14,528 nucleotides of DNA from Synergistaceae bacterium (GTDB taxonomy: Bacteria; Synergistota; Synergistia; Synergistales; Aminobacteriaceae). The first letter of the stretch is position 1. Each line of letters opens with the position of its first letter. Below, piece by piece: positions 1 to 6,504 of this stretch. The stretch covers positions 1 to 14,528 of the forward strand of contig JAFSLR010000245.1 in assembly GCA_017448375.1 (NCBI GenBank), written 5' to 3'. The position numbers and the translations under genes are program-made. Below the pieces are notes generated by a model that ran no database searches, was not told the DNA's origin, and saw only the letters and a list, made by a program, of their open reading frames with translations.

Positions 1-1042
1 CTAATATCTCTTTGCGCGACAATGACGCTCCCCCCGGAAGCCTGAGTCCCCTCACGACTCCCTCGTTCTCAAGAATCCTCCTGAAAGGCTCAAACCCTGA
101 GTCCCTGAATGCGTCCGCCAAATCGCAAAGCTCAAGTTTCACCCTCAAATCAGGCTTATCGCTCCCGTACTTGTCCATTGCGTCCCAGTATGACATTCTC
201 ATGAACGGTGTCGGAATATCTACCCCGCGAATCTCCTTGAACAATCCCTTCATGTAGCCTTCAATGAGCGTCATTATGTCGTCCTCAACAATGTAGCTCA
301 TCTCAATATCTACCTGCGTAAATTCCGGCTGTCTGTCCGCTCTCAAATCCTCGTCCCTGAAGCACCTTGCAATCTGATAGTAACGGTCAAATCCCGAAAT
401 CATCAATATCTGCTTGAAGAGCTGCGGACTCTGAGGCAGTGCGTAGAAGCACCCCTGATTCACTCGTGAAGGAACAAGATAATCCCTCGCTCCCTCTGGA
501 GTCGCCTTCGTAAGCATTGGAGTCTCAAGCTCAACAAAATTCCGTTCCTCAAGGTAACGCCGCGTGAATGAATTTATCTTTGCACGAGTCCTCATGTTGA
601 ACTGCATTTTTTCACGGCGCATGTCAAGATAACGGTATTTGAGACGTATATTTTCGTCAACCGTCTCCGTCTCATCGCCCACTTCAAACGGTAAGGGTTT
701 CGCCCGCGACATCACAAGCAAATCTGACGCTACAATCTCAATATTTCCCGTCTTGAGTTCGGGATTGTCTGTGCCTTCGGGACGGATTCGCATTTTACCT
801 TTAACCGCTATGCAGAACTCGTTGCGGAGCCTTCCGGCAATGTCGTGAATCTCTCCTGCTTCGGGGTTGAAGACTACCTGAATCGGCCCGGTCCAGTCCC
901 ATACCTCAATGAATATTATTCCGCCCAAATCGCGCCTTGCACGCACCCAGCCGTTTGCGCGGACTTCCTTCCCTGCGTCATCTTCCGTGAATGTCCCGCA
1001 AAGTTTCGTCCTCTGCCATTCCTTATCGAATATTCTTGCCAT
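1..1042 (-). CDS. aspS: Aspartyl-tRNA synthetase, N-terminal 347 residues (gene runs off the left edge)
   Basis: Charges tRNA-Asp (or tRNA-Asp/Asn in non-discriminating forms) with aspartate in the cytoplasm. The visible part starts MARIFDKEWQRTKLCGTF. It holds the OB-fold anticodon-binding domain (about residues 1-110) and then the class II catalytic core. The flexible-loop motif TPEGARDYLVPSR is at 181-193, and class II motif 2 (RCFRDEDLRADRQPEFTQ) is at 226-243. The bacterial insertion (GAD) domain begins near residue 290. The frame is open to base 2, and the remaining C-terminal part lies outside the window. The start at 1042 fits the family N-terminus. An in-frame ATG at 1066 would add eight residues, and neither start has a well-placed Shine-Dalgarno. 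It is last in the YunG-like/ABC/HypE-like run, 49 nt after the previous stop, and may also have its own promoter. Identity is secure; tRNA specificity cannot be told. Confidence 0.97.
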   Translation of the reverse strand, partial: MARIFDKEWQRTKLCGTFTEDDAGKEVRANGWVRARRDLGGIIFIEVWDWTGPIQVVFNPEAGEIHDIAGRLRNEFCIAVKGKMRIRPEGTDNPELKTGNIEIVASDLLVMSRAKPLPFEVGDETETVDENIRLKYRYLDMRREKMQFNMRTRAKINSFTRRYLEERNFVELETPMLTKATPEGARDYLVPSRVNQGCFYALPQSPQLFKQILMISGFDRYYQIARCFRDEDLRADRQPEFTQVDIEMSYIVEDDIMTLIEGYMKGLFKEIRGVDIPTPFMRMSYWDAMDKYGSDKPDLRVKLELCDLADAFRDSGFEPFRRILENEGVVRGLRLPGGASLSRKEIL

Positions 1043-1090
1043 TAAACTTTTGCACGTTCCCTTCATTAATTTTTTGGGTTAAACCTGTAT

Positions 1091-1096
1091 ATTATA
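1091..1096 (-). promoter_or_regulatory. Possible -10 box for aspS
   Basis: A perfect TATAAT reads on the minus strand and contains the TAA stop codon of the HypE-like gene. It would start transcription about 40 nt before aspS. No convincing -35 hexamer or extended -10 TG accompanies it, so this is only a candidate internal promoter. Confidence 0.3.
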
Positions 1097-2039
1097 TCCG
1101 CAAAATTTTCCATAACTCTTCATTTGTTGTGAATGATATTTTTTCTCCGTCAACAAACCTTCCCGCTATACCCGAAATTATCCCCGCTGATTTCAATTCG
1201 GCTTGTGCACTTTCGACACTCTCAGAAGGTATCACAGCCGTAAGCATTCCCGATGATATGAGATTGTAAGGGTCAAAGCATAATCTCTCAGAAGCTCTAA
1301 GTGTTAAGGGTGAAACGGGTATATTCTCCCTGAAAAGCTCAATCCCTAATCCGCTTCCTTCCTGCATCTCGTAAAACGCTCCGTTAATCCCGCCTTCCGT
1401 AGGATCGTGCATGTAAACAGCGTAATCCCTCAGAATTTTTGCAGGTTTGACGACCGAGAAATCATTTTCCCACGAACGTATAACATTCATTTCTTGAGGT
1501 GTGAAGATTTCCGCGAAAAGTTCCGGCCTGTCGTGCGCAACAATGCTCATTCCCTCAAGCCCGCAATGACCCGTAACAAGTATCACATCTCCGGCTTTAA
1601 TCCTCTTTGCGCTGAGTTCGTGATGAGTTATCCCCATCATTGTCCCTGAAATTACAGGCTGTGCGTAACGGTCTGTGAGTTCGGTATGTCCTCCGGCGAT
1701 TGCGATTCCCATTTCCGCGCAGGTCTCGTGAATTTCACGCATTATATCGTGAATGAAGGCTGTACCCATTGAGTCGGGAACGATTAATGTTACGATGAGC
1801 CATGAAGGATTCGCGCCCTTGCAGGCTATATCGTTGGCGTTGATGTGAACGAGGAGTTTCCCGGCGTTACGGGCTGCACCTGTTACGGGGTCTGAGGCTG
1901 CTACGAGTATTCCGTCTGGAACGCGGATTAATGCTGCGTCCTCTCCTATTCCGCCTCCGACAAGCAAATCACTTCTCACTGCCCCCGTAAAGTTAAGGAC
2001 GCTTTCACGCAAAATTTCAGGCTGTAATTTACCGGGCAT
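1092..2039 (-). CDS. AIR-synthase-related (HypE/ThiL/PurM superfamily) protein without the HypE C-terminal cysteine
   Basis: A 315-residue protein of the superfamily of ATP-dependent dimeric enzymes that includes HypE, ThiL, PurM and SelD. Visible marks are GGGIGEDAA (28-36, the phosphate/metal-binding acidic loop), SDPVTGA (49-55), NANDIA (67-72), IAGGHTE (114-120) and DPTEGGI (212-218). HypE proper ends in a PRxC motif whose cysteine carries the thiocarbamate/cyanide in [NiFe]-hydrogenase maturation. This protein ends ELWKILRI with no cysteine there, so it is probably not a cyanide-transferring HypE. Its substrate is unknown. The start is ATG, with GGAGG 9 nt upstream. It overlaps the end of the upstream binding-protein gene by 11 nt, so the two are co-transcribed and probably translationally coupled. 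Homologues are often annotated as AIR synthase or hydrogenase maturation factor; that name should not be taken as function. Confidence 0.85.
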   Translation of the reverse strand: MPGKLQPEILRESVLNFTGAVRSDLLVGGGIGEDAALIRVPDGILVAASDPVTGAARNAGKLLVHINANDIACKGANPSWLIVTLIVPDSMGTAFIHDIMREIHETCAEMGIAIAGGHTELTDRYAQPVISGTMMGITHHELSAKRIKAGDVILVTGHCGLEGMSIVAHDRPELFAEIFTPQEMNVIRSWENDFSVVKPAKILRDYAVYMHDPTEGGINGAFYEMQEGSGLGIELFRENIPVSPLTLRASERLCFDPYNLISSGMLTAVIPSESVESAQAELKSAGIISGIAGRFVDGEKISFTTNEELWKILRI

Positions 2040-2871
2040 TTTTTGAGTCCTCCGTTCTGAATATTTGCTGTAAATACTTTAAGCCCTTTTCGAGTCCCAA
2101 GAGTGAAGGACGGCTGATATACTTTTCGGGAATCTCATACACTCTCACATGCTTTAATGCCCCTGCCCATTCGCGCGCCCTGAAGGTTTCAGCTGTTGAT
2201 GTGTTCATTGCACCCGTCTGAATGATATAGACATCGAGGCTTGCGGCATTCTTGAGGAGTCGTTCGACACCGTAAGGGGCTATCGTGCTTCCTTCCCTCA
2301 AAGGAACGGCATCAACCGCAATGTTCACACCTCCGGCTAGGGCTATGAGTCTCGCCGGCCATGAATCTGGGGCGCATGTGTGAAGCTCTCTTGATGTTGC
2401 CTCAAGAAATACGCGGGGACGATGTGATTCTGATGACTGCGATTCTATTTCAGCAAGCAAAGAATTAAGCCGTGATATTCCGTCTATAGGATTGAGATTG
2501 AGACTCTCAGCTAGCGTTATGAGATATTCGGGGAAATCGTCCCATTTAGGCGGGTCAATACTTATCACCTTAACACCTGAACGCCTCAGAATGTCATACA
2601 TATTAGGGTTAATCCTCTCAGCAAAAGGACGTGTAACCACTATGTCAGGCCGTAACGCTAAAATCCTTTCAGCCCCCGAACGCAAAGGCACTCTCGGCAA
2701 TTCAGGGAGAAAATCAACATCATCATTTTCCGAGACCGCAACGAGATTACCGCCCATCGCTGAAATGTTGTCGGAATGCCCCGGATAAAGCGAAATTACC
2801 CGCAAAGTTTCAGCATTAAGGGGACAAATCATAATCATCAACATAAATATTATTCCGATAAAGCGCGCCAC
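2029..2871 (-). CDS. Periplasmic ABC substrate-binding protein, BtuF/FepB-type (corrinoid or metal chelate)
   Basis: A 280-residue secreted protein. A hydrophobic signal segment covers residues 3-16 and a likely signal peptidase I site follows LNA at 18-20. Cys16 is not in a good lipobox, so it is probably soluble in the periplasm. The mature part has the two-lobed helical-backbone receptor layout: RVISLYPGHSDNISAMG near the start, then the family stretch ILALRPDIVVTRP (about 70-82) and GVKVISIDPP (98-107). This class binds vitamin B12, siderophores, haem or other metal chelates, and the ligand cannot be told from sequence. The start codon is GTG with AGGA 10 nt upstream. It lies inside the end of the ATPase gene (22-nt overlap). 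No membrane permease gene is next to it, so the import pore must be encoded elsewhere if the system works. Confidence 0.85.
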   Translation of the reverse strand: MARFIGIIFMLMIMICPLNAETLRVISLYPGHSDNISAMGGNLVAVSENDDVDFLPELPRVPLRSGAERILALRPDIVVTRPFAERINPNMYDILRRSGVKVISIDPPKWDDFPEYLITLAESLNLNPIDGISRLNSLLAEIESQSSESHRPRVFLEATSRELHTCAPDSWPARLIALAGGVNIAVDAVPLREGSTIAPYGVERLLKNAASLDVYIIQTGAMNTSTAETFRAREWAGALKHVRVYEIPEKYISRPSLLGLEKGLKYLQQIFRTEDSKNAR

Positions 2872-3611
2872 ATTAAATCATTCCTTTCACTATTATAATA
2901 AGCTATAAATTCTGTCCCGTATAATTCATGGAGAACGTGAGCAGAAATTTTCCGGCCATGTGAAATCAATTCGCCTTCCTTCAATGCAATGTAATAATCC
3001 GAATATGACAGCGATAAATTTATATCATGAACCGCCGTAATGATACTCCTTCCATTGTCAGCGAGCCTCTTCAAAAGCGCGAAAACTTTTGCTGACTTGT
3101 CGGGGTCAAGCGCGCTTGTTGGCTCATCAAGAAGAATTGTTGAAGTGTCCTGAGCCAGTGAACACGCAATGAACGCTAGCTGTCTTTCGCCGTCAGAGAG
3201 AGTCATAATATCGCGTTCGAGGAGATGTGTAATCCCTAGAATTTCAGCTGAATGATTTACTGCCTCGTTGTCGGAATGAGTAAGGCGGGTGAAAATTCCC
3301 CTGTAAGGAAGCCTACCCATTTCGATAATCTCGCGGACGCTGAAAGGGTATGACGGCCTGAAGCTGTTACCGCTCATGACGAAGCTGACATTACGGGCGA
3401 AATCACGGCGTGAAAATCTCATCACCTCATGGCCATTCAGCAAGACACTTCCCGAATAACTCATCAATCCCGAAAGCACACGCAGTAACGTTGATTTCCC
3501 CGAACCGTTTGGGCCGATTAATGACACTAAGCCGGAAGGAATTTCAATGCTTATATTTCGGAGGACTGACTTCTTACCGTAAGAAGCGCAAAGATTTATG
3601 ACACTGTACAA
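2850..3611 (-). CDS. ABC transporter ATP-binding protein, FecE/BtuD-type
   Basis: A 253-residue nucleotide-binding subunit expected to power import together with the downstream binding protein. Walker A is GPNGSGKST (33-41), the signature is LSDGE (138-142, LSGGE in the classical form), Walker B is ILLDEP (159-164), the D-loop is SALD (166-169) and the switch histidine is H195. The Q-loop is unusual: where relatives have a glutamine after YLP or similar, this protein reads FVMSGNS (77-83) with no glutamine. The start codon is TTG, directly abutting the TAA of the YunG-like gene, with GGGG about 7 nt upstream. Starting there gives the usual short ABC N-terminus with a beta strand before Walker A. 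The C-terminal 40 residues are variable. Identity as an ABC ATPase is certain; the substrate is inferred only from its neighbour. Confidence 0.93.
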   Translation of the reverse strand: MYSVINLCASYGKKSVLRNISIEIPSGLVSLIGPNGSGKSTLLRVLSGLMSYSGSVLLNGHEVMRFSRRDFARNVSFVMSGNSFRPSYPFSVREIIEMGRLPYRGIFTRLTHSDNEAVNHSAEILGITHLLERDIMTLSDGERQLAFIACSLAQDTSTILLDEPTSALDPDKSAKVFALLKRLADNGRSIITAVHDINLSLSYSDYYIALKEGELISHGRKISAHVLHELYGTEFIAYYNSERNDLMWRALSE

Positions 3612-4049
3612 TTATTCCCCGCAATACTCCTTCAGTTTATCGCAAAGGTATTCGTAACGTTCTTTCTTCTCTGTACGTGAAAAATGAATGTCCCTTGATT
3701 GTTCGGGATTTCCAGCGTAATTCATGGCCTCGTCCCCGAATTGTTCGCTCGTCAAGTCAAACATGCAATCACCGACAACGTTATAGCAATGAACATTCCC
3801 TGCCTCAAGTGGAACGCCGTAAACCTTTCCGCCGAAAATATCCTGTGCAAGAAATGATGTTATCGCACACTGTCCTAACGTAGGGTTGTCGGGCGACCAT
3901 TCATCGCGGAGTCGGGGTGTGCAGGTGTATTCGCACCACACGTGAAGCAATGCGCCGTACAAATCATCGGGGGTATCTATGCCCTTGTAGGTGTGATTTA
4001 TTGCGTGAACGTTTGAAGCGTCCTTAGAGCCGTAAAAGTTATATGACAT
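3612..4049 (-). CDS. YunG-family protein with a Cys-His-Asp pattern
   Basis: A 145-residue cytosolic-looking protein resembling the Bacillus YunG family, which has no established function that I know of. Conserved blocks are WCEYTCTPRLRDEW (38-51), LGQCAITSFLAQDIFGGKVYG (58-78), NVHCYNVVGDCMFDLTSEQF (85-104) and NPEQSR (114-119). Cys61, His87 and Asp98 are spaced like the catalytic Cys-His-Asp of papain-like or transglutaminase-like folds; this is my inference. I chose the start at 4049 because it has a strong Shine-Dalgarno (AAGGAAG, 4057-4063) 7 nt upstream. An in-frame ATG at 4100 would place the -10 box and this ribosome site inside the gene. It is first in the unit leading to the ABC ATPase, whose TTG start touches its stop codon. 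There is no signal peptide. Family assignment is from memory of conserved motifs. Confidence 0.82.
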   Translation of the reverse strand: MSYNFYGSKDASNVHAINHTYKGIDTPDDLYGALLHVWCEYTCTPRLRDEWSPDNPTLGQCAITSFLAQDIFGGKVYGVPLEAGNVHCYNVVGDCMFDLTSEQFGDEAMNYAGNPEQSRDIHFSRTEKKERYEYLCDKLKEYCGE

Positions 4050-4056
4050 TTCAAAA

Positions 4057-4063
4057 CTTCCTT
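4057..4063 (-). promoter_or_regulatory. Ribosome binding site fixing the YunG-like start
   Basis: AAGGAAG on the minus strand ends 7 nt before the ATG at 4049. It decides for this start over the upstream in-frame ATG at 4100. Confidence 0.75.
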
Positions 4064-4080
4064 CATTTGAGTTAAGAATG

Positions 4081-4086
4081 ATTATA
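4081..4086 (-). promoter_or_regulatory. -10 box of the YunG-like/ABC/HypE-like/aspS unit
   Basis: A perfect TATAAT on the minus strand lies about 30 nt before the chosen YunG-like start and directly past the terminator of the antiporter gene. The -35 region falls in the T-rich tail of that terminator and is weak. The position between a terminator and a first gene makes this the likely start of the unit. Confidence 0.55.
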
Positions 4087-4098
4087 CGTGAAAATTGC

Positions 4099-4139
4099 AA
4101 AAAAAATTCCCCCTTAATTTTAGGGGGACTTAAGGGGGA
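4099..4139 (-). terminator. Rho-independent terminator of the antiporter gene
   Basis: Read on the minus strand, the arm 4130-4139 (ending CCCCCTTAA) pairs with 4108-4117 (TTAAGGGGG and one more base) to give a 10-bp stem around a 12-nt loop. It is followed by a run of eight T at 4099-4106. The loop carries a second CCCCCT (4122-4127) that could pair with AGGGGG at 4109-4114, giving a shorter alternative hairpin with the same T tail. It lies 8 nt after the antiporter stop. Confidence 0.88.
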
Positions 4140-4146
4140 TTTCTTC

Positions 4147-5436
4147 TTATGACTTCTGAAAACGTGCCCTGTTCACGTGTTCGGGCTGCTTCCTCTCAAT
4201 CTCTCCTGCTGACGTAAGAGCTATCCTCGTAAGCATAGGCCCTACAATCTCATACACTAAAACGCTGAATAGGATTATGTTGCGGATTAATCCTCCCATT
4301 TCATCGCCCAAGCTCTGTGCGCTAACTACCATTCCCAATGCTACTCCGGCTTGAGGGAATAACGTTATCCCCAAATACTTTTTCACATTCTCTGAACATC
4401 TCATCAATGACGAGCTGAACAACGCACCGTAATATTTCCCCGCACAACGAACGAGAATATATACCGCCCCAATGAGCATTACTCCCCAATCACGCATTAC
4501 GCTCAATTCCAGTCTCGCGCCCGAAATCACAAAGAATACCGCGTATAACGGTGCTGACCATCTCTGCGAACGGCTCATTATATCCTCCGAGTAATCGCAC
4601 ATGTTGCAGAATATCGTCCCCAATGTCATGCACACCAGTAATGATGAAAACGCTATCCTTACCTGCCCGATGTAAAATTCGCGTGATGAAAGTGAGATTG
4701 TCATCAACACAAACGCTATCGTCATTGAAAGTCGGTTGGAGTTCGAGAAAAATAATTTTTCAAGCATCGTCAGAATATATCCCATTATTGAACCGAGTAT
4801 CACTGAGCATATTATCTCGATTATCGGGTTCACGACTACTGACACGAGATTTATTGCCCCGCCCGTCATCGCCTGTGCAATTCCCATTGAGACCGCGAAT
4901 ATCACTAATCCGGCCGCGTCATCAAGTGCAACTATCGGCAATAACAGATCCGTTACAGGGCCTTTTGCCTTGAACTGTCGAACTACCATTAACGTTGCAG
5001 CAGGAGCCGTAGCCGACGCAATCGCACCCAGAGTTATCGCTACTGGCAATGGTAGAACGTCCTGACCTAATTTCAAGCTCAGGAGGATTAATGCCCCGTC
5101 AACAAAAATTGTCGCTGTTACGGCCTGAAATATTCCGATTATGAGCGCAGATTTTCCCATTTCCTTTAGGCTTGCCGCACGGAACTCGCTCCCTATGTCG
5201 AACGCTATAAATCCCAATGCTATGCTTGAAAGTATGCTTACGCCTGAAAGTTCTTTTGCTGATGAGAAACCAATTCCAATTTTACCCAATACGTAAGGCC
5301 CTACGATTATTCCGGCGATTAAGAACGCTGTAACATCGGGTAACATTATACCTTTCTGGCCTATAGTGTATTTGAACAAACGAGTCATGAGAAGTCCTGC
5401 TGAAAGTGAAAACGCTGTACTGAGTAGTAATGACAT
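4147..5436 (-). CDS. Cation/proton antiporter, CPA2 (KefB/NapA-like) family
   Basis: A 429-residue integral inner-membrane protein with about twelve hydrophobic segments, expected to exchange Na+ or K+ for protons. TM1-TM2 (about residues 3-20 and 35-52) end in the family motif GIIVGPYVLG. FDIGSEF (79-85) matches the usual FxxGLE. The unwound-helix motif ATAPAATLMVVRQFKAKGP is at 142-160, and the ion-site aspartate pair LDDAAG is at 171-176 (Asp172, Asp173). Two adjacent aspartates are the signature of electrogenic CPA2 exchangers. There is no TrkA-N or TrkA-C regulatory domain, unlike full-length KefB/C. The start at 5436 is kept because TM1 needs it, although its Shine-Dalgarno is poor. It lies 48 nt after the GT4 stop, with a candidate promoter in between, and ends at a strong terminator. 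Its role is probably pH or Na+ homeostasis, unrelated to the sugar genes. Confidence 0.92.
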   Translation of the reverse strand: MSLLLSTAFSLSAGLLMTRLFKYTIGQKGIMLPDVTAFLIAGIIVGPYVLGKIGIGFSSAKELSGVSILSSIALGFIAFDIGSEFRAASLKEMGKSALIIGIFQAVTATIFVDGALILLSLKLGQDVLPLPVAITLGAIASATAPAATLMVVRQFKAKGPVTDLLLPIVALDDAAGLVIFAVSMGIAQAMTGGAINLVSVVVNPIIEIICSVILGSIMGYILTMLEKLFFSNSNRLSMTIAFVLMTISLSSREFYIGQVRIAFSSLLVCMTLGTIFCNMCDYSEDIMSRSQRWSAPLYAVFFVISGARLELSVMRDWGVMLIGAVYILVRCAGKYYGALFSSSLMRCSENVKKYLGITLFPQAGVALGMVVSAQSLGDEMGGLIRNIILFSVLVYEIVGPMLTRIALTSAGEIERKQPEHVNRARFQKS

Positions 5437-5483
5437 TGTTAAAAGTTTGTGCCTCTTTCCGTAATTTATATTCTGAATGCGAG

Positions 5484-5492
5484 ATTATAGCA
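5484..5492 (-). promoter_or_regulatory. Extended -10 promoter before the antiporter gene
   Basis: The minus strand reads TGCTATAAT, a full extended -10 element. The TAA of the TATAAT is also the stop codon of the GT4 gene. It would start transcription about 40 nt before the antiporter ATG. The -35 is poor, as is common with extended -10 promoters. Confidence 0.5.
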
Positions 5493-6504
5493 CTTTCCTG
5501 TAATATTCCTCAGTTTTCGCAATCATTTCATCAACCGTCATAATATCTTTATGGTTGAAACTCTCAGCTTCCCCCGTCAAAATGAATCTCTCAATCGCTT
5601 TCCGCCACTCTTCAACCTCACCAGCCGGCACTAATTCCCCTGTCGCAAAATCTCTCAGTGCCTCCAAATCTGACGCTATCACAGGCAATCCCGCGCTCAA
5701 CGCCTCCATTACCGCAAGCCCCTGACCCTCACTGTATGACGGGAACAGCAAGCACGATGACCTGGCCATGTAACGCTCAACTTCAGGACGTTCCTTGTCG
5801 CCGTGAAACTTCACCCGCTCTGAAATCCCCAATTCACCCGAAAGCCCTTCGAGTTTCACCCTCTCTGAACCCTCACCCAATACATCAAGCGTCCATTCAT
5901 AGCCCTTCAACCCCGAAAGTGCCCTCAACGCAACGTCAACACCTTTAAGCCTCGTCAATCGTCCCACAATAAGAAATCTCATCTCATCGTGTGAAAAGTC
6001 TTCATGTCTCAGCTTAGGGGGGATTATTCCGTTCGGGATTATCACGTTGTCGGCGGGTAAATACTCCCTCAGATGTTCCCTCACTGCACGCGATATTGAG
6101 ATTGCCCCGAAAGCGTGCCTCATCGGGATTAATCCGGCGTTAAGCGAGTAAAGCGCGTGAGCCGTAACAACCCATTTCACCCCCGTAACCCCCGACAATA
6201 CCCACGATACCCACGAAGGCACCCTAGAATGTGAGTGTATTATGTCCCATTGATATTTTGAGTTGAGACGGGAAAGTTTCATTGCACTGTATATTATTGT
6301 GATTGGGTTCTTTAGGTGTGATGGAACGTGGATTATTTTTGCTGACGGAGGCAATTCCCCCTCAAGCCTTCCTCCGCATGAAGCCAGCGTTACATCATGG
6401 CCGCGTTCTGACATTCCCCGAATAAGGTTGAGTACGTGAACTTCTGCTCCGCCCTCGTCAAACCCCGGCATTACGTACAATATCTTCAACGTCTCAATAT
6501 CCAT
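5485..6504 (-). CDS. Glycosyltransferase family 4 (GT-B fold)
   Basis: A 339-residue cytoplasmic or membrane-associated retaining glycosyltransferase that moves a sugar from a nucleotide donor. The N-terminal acceptor domain opens with ILYVMPGFDEGGAE (8-21), including the GG acceptor loop. The C-terminal donor domain opens with FLIVGRLTRLKGVD (177-190). It carries the EX7E pair in SEGQGLAVMEA (Glu259 and Glu267), which contacts the sugar donor. No membrane helix is obvious. Its ATG lies within the last 19 nt of the ELM1-family gene, so the two are coupled. Placement at the end of the fba-kds run suggests a role in LPS core or another surface glycan, but donor and acceptor are unknown. The stop codon TAA is embedded in a promoter-like TATAAT of the next gene. 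Confidence 0.93.
   Translation of the reverse strand: MDIETLKILYVMPGFDEGGAEVHVLNLIRGMSERGHDVTLASCGGRLEGELPPSAKIIHVPSHLKNPITIIYSAMKLSRLNSKYQWDIIHSHSRVPSWVSWVLSGVTGVKWVVTAHALYSLNAGLIPMRHAFGAISISRAVREHLREYLPADNVIIPNGIIPPKLRHEDFSHDEMRFLIVGRLTRLKGVDVALRALSGLKGYEWTLDVLGEGSERVKLEGLSGELGISERVKFHGDKERPEVERYMARSSCLLFPSYSEGQGLAVMEALSAGLPVIASDLEALRDFATGELVPAGEVEEWRKAIERFILTGEAESFNHKDIMTVDEMIAKTEEYYRKVL

Noticed and set aside
1043..1066. An alternative aspS start at 1066
   Set aside because: It adds eight residues not expected from the family and has no better ribosome site, although it cannot be excluded.
2029..3611. A firm vitamin B12 (btuF/btuD) assignment
   Set aside because: The same families carry siderophores, haem and other chelates, and nothing visible, such as a cobalamin riboswitch upstream, settles the ligand.
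4050..4100. An in-frame extension of the YunG-like gene to an ATG at 4100
   Set aside because: The TATAAT and a strong Shine-Dalgarno lie inside it, and the first ATG behind that site is at 4049.
4551..5065. Plus-strand open frames opposite the antiporter, and similar ones opposite other minus-strand genes (for example 639-848, 2492-2788, 5658-5948)
   Set aside because: They are antisense shadows of well-supported genes, without ribosome sites or recognisable domains.
5370..5436. A shorter start of the antiporter at its second methionine (Met17), which has an AGGA upstream
   Set aside because: It would remove most of the first membrane helix, which the CPA2 fold needs.
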